A DNA stretch of 64,000 bases, taken from contig NZ_RHJS01000002.1 in NCBI RefSeq assembly GCF_003885045.1, positions 5,387,302 through 5,451,301 of the forward strand, given 5' to 3'. How positions within the stretch are numbered: the first letter of the stretch is position 1; each line of letters begins with the position of its first letter. The position numbers and the translations under genes are program-made. This stretch comes from Schaedlerella arabinosiphila (lineage in GTDB: Bacteria; Bacillota; Clostridia; Lachnospirales; Lachnospiraceae). The notes below the pieces were generated by a model. The model was not told the origin of the DNA. It saw only the letters and a list, made by a program, of their open reading frames with translations, and made no database searches. Shown piece after piece: positions 51,040 through 60,205 of the stretch.

Positions 51040-52803
51040 ATGGACCGTCTGTTTTCAGAATATACCACACTCCAATACCAGAATAAGGCCATGCGCCGGG
51101 AATTAGAAGCTTTCCGGAACGGGGAAAGATATAAAAAGCTGCAGGCAGACCACCACAAGGTGGTTGCCGGGTATATCAAGGAGATTGAACGGTTAAAAAA
51201 AGAATTGGCAAAGGCCCATGCCGCCACGGTTACCATCCGGAACATCTGGTTTGGGGAATGTGACTCAGACTGGGAAAAATACCAGGCCGAATTGAATAAG
51301 AAAGAACAGAAGATCCAAAAACTGATGGATAAAAACTGGGAGATCCTGAAAGCATCCGATGATAAGATTGCCGCCATCATCCAGGATTATGAGGGGCAGC
51401 TTGCGGAAAAGGATGCCGTGATCCATGGGCTGGCGGCAGAGCTCGCCCATGCGGCAGCCCTGCTCGGCAGGGATAGCACAAATACTTCCACCCCAACCGG
51501 CCAGACACCCCCGTGGAAAGACAGGCATATCCCGAACAGCCGCAGGAATACAGGGAAGCCGAAAGGCGGGCAGCGCGGACACGAGCGCCATACCCTGGAA
51601 AAGCCTGGGCCGGAAGAGGTGGACGAGGAAGTAAGCCATCCGGTGGGCGACGGGGAATTCTGTCCGGAATGCGGCTGCGGGGATTTTACCTTTACCGGTG
51701 AATGTGAGGAAAAATACGAGATTGATATCGAGGTCAAAGTCATAAAGCGGCTCCATAAATTTTGGGTGTACCAGTGCAGAAACTGCGGGCAGATTGTCCG
51801 TACTGGGATTGACCCGGCCTTACGGGCCGAGTGCCAGTATGGGGCGTTTCTCCAGGCGCTGTCCCTCTCGCTGATGAACACCACAAACGCGGCCATCAAC
51901 AAGGTTCCCCTCCTGATCAGCGGCCTGACGGATGGGGAGGTATGTCCCAGTGAAGGGTATATCGCGAAACTCCAGCCAAGGGCGGCCAGGGGCTTAAAAC
52001 AATTCAGGGAGGATCTTTTCCGGCTCCTGGTCACACGCCCCATCCTCTATTGGGATGACACTGTGGTGATGGCTGACAAGTCCAGGATATGCCTGCGCTT
52101 TTACGGGGATGAGACAGCCGCCTATTATGTTGCCCATAACAAAAAGGACATGGATGGCATACTGGCAGACGGGATATTGGAGGCGCTCACAGAAATGACA
52201 AGTGTCATGCATGACCACAATTCCATCAATTACAACAGCAGGTTTGTATTCATGAATCTGGAATGCAATGCACACCTGCAGAGGGGCCTCCAAAAGAGTG
52301 CGGACGAAACAGGGTATAAGGTATTACTTGAGATCAAACAGCTGGTCTCCGGCACGATCAGGGACAGAAATGACCGGATCCTGTCGGGGGAGGAAAGCTT
52401 TGGGGAGGCGTATATAGAAAACTTTAACAAAAAGATGACGGAACTGCTGGGGAAAGCAGAGGGGGAGGCCGCAGCCAATACATCCGATTATTCCGGGCCA
52501 TTTGAGCGTGCCCTTATTGCGAGGATTATAGATTACCGGGAAAATTTTTTTGCATGGGTGGAAGATTTTTCGTTGCCCACAACCAACAATTTGAGTGAGA
52601 GGGCGTTGTGTGGTGTGAAGACAAAAATGAAGGTGTCAGGCCAGTTCGCTTCAGCTAGGACAGCAGACAATTATGCGGCAATCCGAACTTATATAGAAAC
52701 ATGCAGAAGGAATGGGATCAATGAGATGAGCGCATTGACGAGGTTGTGTAACGGGAATCCTTATACTATAGAAGAAATATTCTCTCAAACATCCCAGCCA
52801 TAA
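51040..52803 (+). CDS. IS66-family transposase
   Basis: 587 residues. A long N-terminal coiled coil (about 1-150) precedes the region GGQRGHERHTLEKPGPEEV and a zinc-finger-like set FCPECGCGDF and VYQCRNCGQIV (Cys pairs). The DDE core begins with LYWDDTVVMADK (about 335) and continues through LECNAHLQRGL. The last acidic residue is in NNLSERALCGVK, a hallmark of IS66 transposases (NN..ER). All are intact. A terminator-like hairpin (ACAAATG to CATTTGT around 52825-52857) follows. Confidence 0.92.
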   Translation: MDRLFSEYTTLQYQNKAMRRELEAFRNGERYKKLQADHHKVVAGYIKEIERLKKELAKAHAATVTIRNIWFGECDSDWEKYQAELNKKEQKIQKLMDKNWEILKASDDKIAAIIQDYEGQLAEKDAVIHGLAAELAHAAALLGRDSTNTSTPTGQTPPWKDRHIPNSRRNTGKPKGGQRGHERHTLEKPGPEEVDEEVSHPVGDGEFCPECGCGDFTFTGECEEKYEIDIEVKVIKRLHKFWVYQCRNCGQIVRTGIDPALRAECQYGAFLQALSLSLMNTTNAAINKVPLLISGLTDGEVCPSEGYIAKLQPRAARGLKQFREDLFRLLVTRPILYWDDTVVMADKSRICLRFYGDETAAYYVAHNKKDMDGILADGILEALTEMTSVMHDHNSINYNSRFVFMNLECNAHLQRGLQKSADETGYKVLLEIKQLVSGTIRDRNDRILSGEESFGEAYIENFNKKMTELLGKAEGEAAANTSDYSGPFERALIARIIDYRENFFAWVEDFSLPTTNNLSERALCGVKTKMKVSGQFASARTADNYAAIRTYIETCRRNGINEMSALTRLCNGNPYTIEEIFSQTSQP

Positions 52804-53003
52804 AAGCATTCAGCCTGTTTGAAACAAATGGCCGGCGAAATACCGGTTCATTTGTGTTGCAAAAAAGCCATTTGGACTGTGAATAGTAACTTCTAAATAT
52901 CGATGGATGCAAAAAATGAGTGTTTATCTGATGCAAATGCGCTTTGACTGTGTTATGATTCTATTATGCCGCAGTTTGAATCAAAAAAAGAAAGGATGAA
53001 AAA

Positions 53004-54512
53004 ATGATGAGCAGATTATTTGAGGAGTTCAGACAGTATTTAACAAAAATGCAGCAATATGACCATGTGACAAACCTGCTGTATTGGGACATGAGGACGA
53101 AGGCGCCGAAGCTGGGACAGGCCGCGCACATCGAGGCGCTGACACATTTTTCGGCAGAGAGCTTCGCGCTGTCCACGTCCGGGGAGCTGGGAGAGATGCT
53201 GGACAAGCTGGCAGAGCCCGGGGAATACGATGCTCTGGACGACACCTGGAAGTTCATCGTTGGCCGTATGAAACGGGACTTTGACCGGAACCGTCGGATT
53301 CCGGCGGACGTGTACGAGGCGTTTGTCCGGGCTCAGGCGGAATCCGGAACAGCCTGGGAGGAGGCAAAGCGGTCTTCGGATTTTTCCATCTATGCTCCCC
53401 ATCTGAAGAAAATGATCGACATGCGCAGGGAGATCACGGGCTATACCGATCCGGGCAAAGAACTGTATGACGCCATGCTGGATGAATTTGAGGAAGGCAT
53501 GGATTCCGCTACCATCGACCGGCTGTTCCAAGACCTGAAGCAGGAATTGATCCCGCTGGTTCAGAAGATTGCCGCAAAAAACCAGCCGGAGGATCCGAGA
53601 TTTCATGTGTACTCCGACCCGGATGCCCAGAAAAAGGTACAGTGGATGCTGTTGGATTATATCGGATTCCGCAGGGACGCCGGGGCCGTGGACGAGACGG
53701 AGCATCCCTTTACCACCAGCTTTTCCTCAAAGGATGTGCGGGTGACCAACCATTACTATGAGCACGATCCGCTGTCTGCCATCTTTTCCGCAATCCATGA
53801 GGGCGGCCACGGGATCTTTGACCAGAACGTCAATCCTGACTACGACAAGACGGTGGCGGGAAGCTGCAATTATATGGGAATCCACGAGAGCCAGTCCCGG
53901 TTTTATGAAAATATCCTGGGCCGGAATAAAAATTTCTGGCTTCCTATTTATGACAGGCTGGGAGAGCTGCTTCCCCAGTTCCGGGAGATTTCTCTGGACG
54001 ATTTTTACCGTGAGATCAACCATGTAAAAAACAGCTATATCCGTATTGAAGCCGATGAGCTGACCTACTGCTTCCATATTATACTGCGCTATGAAATGGA
54101 GCAGGCCATCTTCCGCGGCCAGGTTCCGGTTGAGGAGCTTCCTGCGCTCTGGAATCAGAAAATGAAGGAATATCTGCAGATCACCCCTGAAAATGACAGT
54201 CAGGGCATTCTCCAGGACGTGCACTGGTCGGACGCGTCCTTTGGATATTTTCCGTCTTACCTGCTGGGGAGTATTTACGACGGAATGTTCCTGGATACGA
54301 TTGAGCAGGAGCTTGGGTCTGTGGATGAACTGCTGGCAGCAGGAAAAATTTCCGAGATCACGAAATGGCTCAACGAAAAGATTCACCGGTACGGAAACAC
54401 GCGGAAACCGAAAGAAGTCATCCAGGCAGTCTGCGGCAGGGAGGTGTCGGCAGAACCGCTGATCCGGCATTTTAAAAAGAAATACGGAGAACTCTACGGA
54501 CTGATGGATTAG
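53004..54512 (+). CDS. Metallocarboxypeptidase, family M32
   Basis: 502 residues, cytoplasmic and all-helical. The zinc motif is IHEGGHGIFDQN (His265, Glu266, His269), and the third ligand Glu follows in MGIHESQSRFYEN. DPFTTSF-type substrate motif (here EHPFTTSFSSKDVR) and FHIILRYEMEQAIF are family hallmarks. M32 enzymes (as in Thermus/Pyrococcus carboxypeptidase) remove C-terminal residues from peptides. AAAGAAAGGATG precedes the start. Full family length. No operon partner. Confidence 0.92.
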   Translation: MMSRLFEEFRQYLTKMQQYDHVTNLLYWDMRTKAPKLGQAAHIEALTHFSAESFALSTSGELGEMLDKLAEPGEYDALDDTWKFIVGRMKRDFDRNRRIPADVYEAFVRAQAESGTAWEEAKRSSDFSIYAPHLKKMIDMRREITGYTDPGKELYDAMLDEFEEGMDSATIDRLFQDLKQELIPLVQKIAAKNQPEDPRFHVYSDPDAQKKVQWMLLDYIGFRRDAGAVDETEHPFTTSFSSKDVRVTNHYYEHDPLSAIFSAIHEGGHGIFDQNVNPDYDKTVAGSCNYMGIHESQSRFYENILGRNKNFWLPIYDRLGELLPQFREISLDDFYREINHVKNSYIRIEADELTYCFHIILRYEMEQAIFRGQVPVEELPALWNQKMKEYLQITPENDSQGILQDVHWSDASFGYFPSYLLGSIYDGMFLDTIEQELGSVDELLAAGKISEITKWLNEKIHRYGNTRKPKEVIQAVCGREVSAEPLIRHFKKKYGELYGLMD

Positions 54513-54655
54513 AATGGGCAGAGGAAAAGGGGCAGCAGCAGAGTGCGCAACTGCCGAAGGGACTGCAACAGGGTATGCAGCTGCCGTAGGGGCCGCAAAG
54601 TGTCAGCAGTACTTGCCCGGAAATGTCTGAAACCAAACGTAGGTAAAGTCAAAGA

Positions 54656-54693
54656 CCCCGCAGCCGGCTGTGATTGATCAGCTTGCTGCGGGG
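54656..54693. terminator. Terminator-like hairpin between convergent genes
   Basis: CCCCGCAG (54656-54663) pairs with CTGCGGGG (54686-54693), with inner pairing GGCTG/CAGCT-like; T-rich DNA (CGTTTTTATG) follows. Confidence 0.55.
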
Positions 54694-54707
54694 CATATAA
54701 TCCGTTT

Positions 54708-55206
54708 TTATGGGGTCAGTACAATATGGTGTTGATGCAGTAATTCCTTTAGCCGTACAAGTTCGGCTTCATTTTTTTCGCATTCGGCTTCTCTTTTTGC
54801 GTACTCAGCTTCTTTTTCTGCAAGTTCCGCTTCCTTTCTGGCAAGAGCGTCAAGCGCATTCTCCTTTTCGAGACGCATCTCTTCCAGCATCCCTTCCAGC
54901 TTGGCGCGCAGTCTCTTTTCGCGCACACTGGGCAGTTGGTCATATAAGCTCGTCATTTGGTGTACCCCCTTTCGGAATTTGGAGTGCTTTTTATCCTTAA
55001 AAATCTTATCGGCAGCAAATCGGAAAAGATTGAGATAATCACTGTACTCCTGCTGTGTCAGATTTCTCTGTTCCAGTTCCTTTTGGATATTCCTTTCCAT
55101 ACACCTCTTTGAAGAGCGGAAACAACTGCTCCGGCATGACATCCACAATCGTATTGAAGATCTCATCCCATAAATTTTTGTCTTTAGGTCTAAAGTTTTT
55201 TACCAT
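54708..55206 (-). pseudogene. Internally deleted Rpn/PD-(D/E)XK transposase-like gene
   Basis: From ATG 55206 (site AAAGGA) the - strand reads MVKNFRPKDKNLWDEIFNTI, then VMPEQLFPLFKEVYGKEYPKG, the recognisable start of an Rpn-like protein. It then runs into a stop after about 56 codons. The other frame carries the C-terminal part (RNIQKELEQRNLTQQEYSDY and a long charged coiled coil KEAELAEKEAEYAKREAECE). The central nuclease domain is missing. A deletion with frameshift near 55085 explains this. Confidence 0.65.
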
Positions 55207-55403
55207 AAATAAAAATCCTTTCTTCTGTAAATATAGAAATCAATGGGCTGCAATTACTGTGAAATATGGCGAGACGCCAGAATTGCCGGACAGCCAGAAA
55301 AGCACGATCCGATTTGTATTCACCTGTTCAGTATAGCAGACAAGGCTGTGAATGTAAATGCTTTTTGAAGCTATATTTTTTACGTTGTTACTATTCGTTA
55401 CTG

Positions 55404-55421
55404 TTCACAGTCAGATAAAAA
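55404..55421 (+). repeat. 18-bp repeat shared with 34768-34785
   Basis: TTCACAGTCAGATAAAAA. Preceded by GTTACTATTCGTTACTG, so the stretch 55386-55421 resembles the IS66-type end (GTTACTATTCACAGTC) partly duplicated. Lies just before the promoter of the GntR operon. The rest of 55207-55430 holds nothing recognised. Confidence 0.45.
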
Positions 55422-55430
55422 CTTTTCATA

Positions 55431-55476
55431 TTGACAGCTATATTCTTATACTGCTATACTGTATAACATAAGTATA
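55431..55476 (+). promoter_or_regulatory. Promoter and operator of the GntR-ABC operon
   Basis: TTGACA (55431-55436), 18-base spacer, TATACT (55455-55460). The dyad TATACT-GTATAACATA-AGTATA (55455-55476) starts on the -10 box; GTATAAC/CTATAAC repeats follow. GntR/YtrA regulators bind such dyads over their own promoters. Confidence 0.7.
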
Positions 55477-55522
55477 ACACTATAACGATGCGGCAATATA
55501 CAGAAGGAGGCGATCACAGATT

Positions 55523-55891
55523 ATGGAATTTGATAACGAAAAGCCGATTTATATCCAGATTGCCTCCCTCTTGAAGGAACAGATCGCCAGCGGCCGGCGA
55601 AGGGCCGGGGATAAGCTGCCGTCCGTGCGGGAGGGCTCGGTTTTATTCGAGGTTTCCGCGTTGACGATGCAGCGGGTGATGCAGCAATTGGAATCCGAAG
55701 GAATCATCATTTCCAAAAAAGGAATCGGATATTTCATACGGGAGGAACACGCGGGCGGCCTGCAGGCAAGGCTTGCCAGAGAGAAAACAGGGGAATTTGT
55801 CCGGACAATGAAAAACTGCGGCCTGTCCCTGGAAGAGATTCAATGCCTGATCGAAGCAGAATGGGAGGGGACGTCAGATGAGAGATCATGA
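55523..55891 (+). CDS. GntR-family regulator (YtrA type)
   Basis: 122 residues: winged helix (YIQIASLLKEQIASGRRRAG, DKLPSVREGSVLFEVSALTMQRV, IIISKKGIGYFI) with only a short C-terminal dimer tail, the YtrA subgroup. It overlaps the ABC ATPase gene by 14 bases. YtrA-type operons are induced by cell-wall-active peptides in Bacillus; that may or may not apply here. Start follows AGAAGGAGG. Confidence 0.88.
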   Translation: MEFDNEKPIYIQIASLLKEQIASGRRRAGDKLPSVREGSVLFEVSALTMQRVMQQLESEGIIISKKGIGYFIREEHAGGLQARLAREKTGEFVRTMKNCGLSLEEIQCLIEAEWEGTSDERS

Positions 55892-56591
55892 TTTTCTATT
55901 TCGGGGAAGCGGTGACTCCGGGCAGCTTCTAATGGAGCTGAAAGGCGTGAGCAAGTCATTGGATGAAAAACTCATTCTGCACCGCCTGAATGTGCAGCTC
56001 CCGCGAAACCGCATCATCGGACTGGCAGGCAGAAACGGCAGTGGGAAAAGCACGCTCCTGAAATTGATGGCGGGAATCTGGAAGCCGGATGAGGGGAGAA
56101 TCTTCCGTTATACAAAAAGGATCTCCTATCTGATGCCCAGGGATATTTTTTATAGCTGGATGCGTGTCAGGGATGCGGTACAGTTTTACCAATCCCACTA
56201 TCAGAATTTTGCGTCCGAAAAAGCCTGCGGTTTGATTGAAAATATGGGCTTTGACAGGAAGACGCTGCTCAGGAAGCTGTCGGATGGGCAGCGGGAACTT
56301 CTGATGCTGATTCTGGTGATCTGCGTAGAGTCCGAACTGTATCTGCTGGACGAACCGCTGACCGGAGCAGACGCGGCATTTAAAAGGGATGTCCGGAGGT
56401 TTTTGATGGAATATCTGCCCGAGGGTGCGTCAATCGTCATGGCAACCCACCTGCTTCGTGACTTTGAGCAGCTATTCGATCAGATCCTTTTTCTGGATCA
56501 TGGAAAAATTGTGGAGAAAGATACGGAGGAACTCAGAGAAACCTGCGGAATGTCCGTGGAACAGTATTACCTGGAACGGTTTCGGAAATAA
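55878..56591 (+). CDS. ABC transporter ATP-binding protein
   Basis: 237 residues. Walker A GRNGSGKST, a degenerate signature KLSDGQREL, Walker B LYLLDEPLTGAD and H-loop MATHL. ISYLMPRDIFYSWMRV replaces the usual Q-loop Gln. It resembles YtrB-type ATPases encoded next to GntR regulators. It overlaps the GntR gene and lies 64 bases before a permease. The transported substrate is unknown. Confidence 0.88.
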   Translation: MRDHDFLFRGSGDSGQLLMELKGVSKSLDEKLILHRLNVQLPRNRIIGLAGRNGSGKSTLLKLMAGIWKPDEGRIFRYTKRISYLMPRDIFYSWMRVRDAVQFYQSHYQNFASEKACGLIENMGFDRKTLLRKLSDGQRELLMLILVICVESELYLLDEPLTGADAAFKRDVRRFLMEYLPEGASIVMATHLLRDFEQLFDQILFLDHGKIVEKDTEELRETCGMSVEQYYLERFRK

Positions 56592-56655
56592 ACCTGCATT
56601 TCGAAAAAATATGAACCCCGTGTCTGTGTCAGAACAGGGCGGAGAAAGGAGGCAT

Positions 56656-57408
56656 ATGATGACCTGTGAACAAAGAGAATGGAGCATGGCAGAACAAATA
56701 AAGCGGGCATTGGGATGGGAGTCAAGGAAGCTTTTTTATAAGCTGTACATTCCAGCCGGTACATTCCTGGCGGTACTACTGCTGATTGCGCTGCTCCCGG
56801 AGGCTGCCTGTGATTTCCTGCGGGTTCATGCTTACTGGGCAATTGCGTTTGTCAACATGGGTCTTGTGGTCATGCTGATTCTGGGATTGATACAGCCGAT
56901 GGTTGTCCTCATGACCCCTTATGAAGATCGGCTGCATCCAATGGAACGCTCAGGAGACTTATCGGAAAGCGCCAGACTTCTGGCAAGGCTGCTGCTTGGC
57001 GTGTCGCTGCTGGCCGCAATGATCCTGGCCGGGCAGCTGGCAAGTACCCTGATGGAAAAGTTTGCAACCGAATCCATGCGCTGGTTCTACTTGAACGTGA
57101 CACCGGACTTCTGGAAAGTGCTGATCATCGGCGGCCTGGTGCAGCCCCTTGCGTCTCTGTGGATCTTTCTGCGCCGTTTGGGCCGGCATCAGGAATATCA
57201 ATATGTAAGATCCTTTTTCCTGGGCCTGTTTTTGAGCGAGCTCATTCAGGCGGCTGCGGAACTGCAATTCCTGCATTTCGATCCGGAGAAAGTGCCGCCT
57301 GTGTGGATACTGGAAGGGGTGTGGTATCTGGTCATGCTGGGAAGCGCGGGACTGTTATTCCGGCTCAGCCTGAATTTTTCCCGCGCCTTGTTTGATGAGG
57401 AAGCCTGA
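56656..57408 (+). CDS. Membrane permease partner of the GntR-regulated ABC transporter
   Basis: 250 residues from ATG 56656 (MMTCEQREWSMAEQIKRALG) with GAAAGGAGG upstream. About six membrane helices (for example TFLAVLLLIALLPEA, GLVVMLILGLIQPMVVLMT). Resembles YtrC/ABC-2-type permeases by size and position. The gap 57409-57624 holds nothing recognised. Confidence 0.78.
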   Translation: MMTCEQREWSMAEQIKRALGWESRKLFYKLYIPAGTFLAVLLLIALLPEAACDFLRVHAYWAIAFVNMGLVVMLILGLIQPMVVLMTPYEDRLHPMERSGDLSESARLLARLLLGVSLLAAMILAGQLASTLMEKFATESMRWFYLNVTPDFWKVLIIGGLVQPLASLWIFLRRLGRHQEYQYVRSFFLGLFLSELIQAAAELQFLHFDPEKVPPVWILEGVWYLVMLGSAGLLFRLSLNFSRALFDEEA

Positions 57409-57624
57409 GTATTTCCAGCTCCAAAATGCCGGCCCGGCCTCATAATTTGCCATGCTGTTTTCTTGCGCAGCCTCCTGCTTCCTGCATCGTATCCTGCAGC
57501 AAAGCCTGCATATTCGAAGCAGGATTTGCTGCGGAAGTCTGCCGGTAATTACATTCAGCCTTTTACGGTATGCTTTTAGACGGAGGTCTGCCGAGATATC
57601 AGATTCAGTCCTTGCAGCAAGCTT

Positions 57625-58191
57625 TCATGCGGAAGCCTGTCTATGAATCAGGTTCAGCGCCTTAGTGACAGGCGGCAGGGAAATGATGACCAGCGTCACG
57701 ATCCCCTCCGTGCCCAGGTAGGTGCCCTGATACAGGGAAGAATACACCCACGGATTCATGCCTTCCGGCGCGTAGGCGGCAAAGAAAATCACCCCGGACA
57801 GCGTGGAGAAGGCAAACCGGCCCAGCACTCCGACCGCATATCCGATCTGAAGCCCATATTTCCGATTGCTGAAAAAGCCTGACAATCCCAGTGCGCCGAA
57901 CGCAAACGGATAATCAAAAAGCACCTGGGGGATCGAAAGTACATACGGATCAACAACAAATTGAAGGAGTCCGTATGCGGCTCCGGTAATAATCCCATAT
58001 TTTGCGCCGAACCAGTATCCGATCAGGCAGATAAACAGCATGGATAACAGTGTGACAGAACCGCCCATCGGCATCTCCCATACTTTGATGTAGGAAGTGA
58101 CCATCGCAAGAGCGATCCCCATTGCAGAAAAAACGAGTTTCCTGACGGCAGAAGACGTACTTCCGCCTGTGACAGAATGAATTTGTGACAT
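57625..58191 (-). CDS. thiT: Thiamine ECF transporter S component
   Basis: 188 residues with six membrane helices. The motifs MALAMVTSYIKVWEMPMGGS-like (here ALAMVTSYIKVWEMPMGGSV), GLLQFVVDPYVLSIPQVLFD and the end region NPWVYSSLYQGTYLG are those of ThiT, whose aromatic residues clamp thiamine. It works with the shared energizing EcfAAT module encoded elsewhere. AAGGAG lies between the riboswitch and the ATG. The TPP riboswitch directly upstream independently supports thiamine as substrate. Confidence 0.93.
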   Translation of the reverse strand: MSQIHSVTGGSTSSAVRKLVFSAMGIALAMVTSYIKVWEMPMGGSVTLLSMLFICLIGYWFGAKYGIITGAAYGLLQFVVDPYVLSIPQVLFDYPFAFGALGLSGFFSNRKYGLQIGYAVGVLGRFAFSTLSGVIFFAAYAPEGMNPWVYSSLYQGTYLGTEGIVTLVIISLPPVTKALNLIHRQASA

Positions 58192-58204
58192 TATGAAATT
58201 CTCC

Positions 58205-58343
58205 TTTCCTTACGCCGGCATTACCCGGATCAAGTTAAAAGGGTCTGTATGAAAACACATACATCTCAGCCGTTTTGAAACTGTCCCGCAGTTCCTGTTC
58301 CCGCGGTAAACCTCTCCGGAACAGTTTCACAGCGCCCCTGTGT
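58205..58343 (-). ncRNA. TPP riboswitch (THI element)
   Basis: On - the conserved blocks are: GGGGCGC near the 5' end (about 58340), CTGAGATG (58262-58269 complement), ACCC (about 58241-58244) and GATCCGGGTAATGCCGGCGTAAGGA (58206-58230 region; core GGGTAATGCCGGCG). An extra hairpin (CCGCGGGAAC...) enlarges the P3 arm. The ribosome site of thiT lies a few bases after the 3' end, which suggests control of translation. Thiamine pyrophosphate should switch the gene off. Confidence 0.92.
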
Positions 58344-58377
58344 ACATTATTCAGAATAAGTCCATGGGAAGAAAAAG

Positions 58378-59913
58378 TCAAGAGGAAATATCTGATTCCG
58401 AAGCTTCTTCACGTTGCTGTTCACCCGTTTTTCCCCAGACCATCATCACAGCCAGCAAAATCACGACTGCCAGCGCCGCTGCCAAAGGACTCCTGGTAAA
58501 TCCAGCGAAGATAAATGCCGCAAATGTAATCACCCCGTTCACGCAGGCATACGGCAGCTGGGTTTTTACATGGTCGATCAGATTGCACTCTGCCCCTGTA
58601 GAGGAGAGGATAGTGGTATCCGAAATAGGCGAGCAATGGTCTCCAAACAGTCCTCCTGACAAAACAGCCCCCACGGCTATCGCATAAGGAATACCAAACG
58701 CATGGGCCATCGGAATCGCAAGCGGCATCATGATTGCGAAAGTCCCCCAGGAGCTTCCTGTCGAGAAGGATACAAAGGCTCCGAAGATAAAGATGGCCGC
58801 AGGCACCAGTCCTGCCGAGAAATTCATACTCTTTAATCCGTTTACAATAAATTCTGCCGTACCGAGGGCGCTGATCATGCTTCCAAGAGACCAGGCAAGC
58901 ACCAGTGTCACCGCCACATCTGTCATTCCCTTCATTCCGTCCACATAAATCTTAAAAGTATCGCGGAATGTTTTCACCTTAAAGATGCCGATAAACGCCA
59001 TCAGAACAAGGGCGCCATAAAAGTACCCCATCGTCAGCGCGACACGGAATTCGTTTCCGTCTACCTTTTTAAAAGGAAATCCCAGGGGGGCCAGCGTAAT
59101 AAAAAGGGTTGCAAATACTACAATAATCGGTACGATCACCATAACAGGCTTTGCGTTTGAGGTACCGTAAACCTGTCCGTCTTTTCCGGTCTGCCCCTGC
59201 ATATCGTTCTCAAAGGAGTACTCCTGGGAAGCCGCCTCTGTTTCCGCTTTTTTCATCTGTGAAAAATCCTTTTTCGTGAAAGCAACCAGCGGAATCATTA
59301 CAATTGCCAGAATCGCGTAGACCTGGAACGGGATCGCCTCCACAAACGTGGTGTAATCCGACTGGGATACATTCAGATTGTCAAACTCTGCCTGGATCAG
59401 CCCCATAATATAGACGCCCCAGCCGATAAACGGAATCAGGATCGCCACAGGCGATGAGGTCGAATCCAGAATCCATGCCAGCTTTTCCCTGGAAATTTTC
59501 AATTTGTCAAACAGCGGCCTGAAAACCGGCCCTACCAGAAGAGGGGTTCCCAGGTCGGAGAAGAAAATCAGTATTCCTCCCAGCCAGGCGCAAAGCTGGG
59601 CCTTCAGCTTTGTATTTACAAATTTATACACACTTTTGCTGAACGCCTGTGCGCCGCCGGATTTCTCCATGAGCTTGATAAATCCACCGATAAAGATGAC
59701 CAGCACGATAACGCCCGCATTATAGGAATCCGTCAGCTGGACAAAAAAATAATCTCCTATGATAGATTTTGTTGCTGAAAACGGATTTCCGCCGGAAAAA
59801 ATCAAGGTTCCCACAAACCCTCCGCAAAACAGCGACATAATAACATTTTTACTTTTAATGGCCATGACTACGGCCACAATAGGCGGCAGCATACTTAAAA
59901 AACCATAATCCAT
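58378..59913 (-). CDS. Na+/H+ antiporter, NhaC family
   Basis: 511 residues with about twelve membrane helices. FFSDLGTPLLVGPVFRPLFD, DSTSSPVAILIPFIGWGVY and the conserved SFSTGSSWGTFAIMMPLAIP with GDHCSPISDTTILSSTGAEC are the NhaC hallmarks. It may exchange Na+ (or an organic acid or amino acid) for H+; family members include malate/lactate and tyrosine-linked exchangers. Starts at ATG 59913. Not linked to the riboswitch gene, from which 35 bases separate its stop and the aptamer start. Confidence 0.9.
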   Translation of the reverse strand: MDYGFLSMLPPIVAVVMAIKSKNVIMSLFCGGFVGTLIFSGGNPFSATKSIIGDYFFVQLTDSYNAGVIVLVIFIGGFIKLMEKSGGAQAFSKSVYKFVNTKLKAQLCAWLGGILIFFSDLGTPLLVGPVFRPLFDKLKISREKLAWILDSTSSPVAILIPFIGWGVYIMGLIQAEFDNLNVSQSDYTTFVEAIPFQVYAILAIVMIPLVAFTKKDFSQMKKAETEAASQEYSFENDMQGQTGKDGQVYGTSNAKPVMVIVPIIVVFATLFITLAPLGFPFKKVDGNEFRVALTMGYFYGALVLMAFIGIFKVKTFRDTFKIYVDGMKGMTDVAVTLVLAWSLGSMISALGTAEFIVNGLKSMNFSAGLVPAAIFIFGAFVSFSTGSSWGTFAIMMPLAIPMAHAFGIPYAIAVGAVLSGGLFGDHCSPISDTTILSSTGAECNLIDHVKTQLPYACVNGVITFAAFIFAGFTRSPLAAALAVVILLAVMMVWGKTGEQQREEASESDISS

Positions 59914-60096
59914 ATATTCATCCCCCTGAAAGTATATTTCTTTCTATGATACGGATTATTCAGGTTTTCGTCAATAGAATTTGTATAATTATTCATAAAA
60001 ATGCATTTTGTTTCATGCTTTGTTTTGCCGCCCTTCTCCAAGAGCAGCTTGATACATGTCGATTAATGTAAAATTATATATTATTCGTGTGTTTTA

Positions 60097-60133
60097 GTGT
60101 AAAAATAGAGAGAAATTCCATTGATTTTTACAC
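60097..60133. promoter_or_regulatory. 10-bp inverted repeat upstream of the third AAA gene
   Basis: GTGTAAAAAT (60097-60106) and its complement ATTTTTACAC (60124-60133). No T-tail of use; a CGTGT/ACACG extension is partly present. Could be an operator for the gene at 60206 or a hairpin in its leader. The remaining intergenic DNA 59914-60205 shows nothing else. Confidence 0.4.
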
Positions 60134-60205
60134 GAATATATCATATACTAGTAATACAACTACAAAACCAATCAGACATGATACGGAAATACAGGGGGTT
60201 CTGCC

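Larger units (their letters stand above)
50433..52890 (+). mobile_element. Complete IS66-type insertion sequence (2458 bp)
   Basis: The terminal inverted repeats are GTTACTATTCACAGTC (50433-50448) and its exact complement GACTGTGAATAGTAAC (52875-52890). The 8-bp target duplication TTCTAAAT lies outside both ends (50425-50432 and 52891-52898), the size IS66 elements make. Inside are a small accessory gene and an IS66-type DDE transposase, with a promoter. The element sits in the 3' end of a LysR gene. Intact TIRs, duplication and ORFs point to a recent, probably active copy. Confidence 0.9.
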
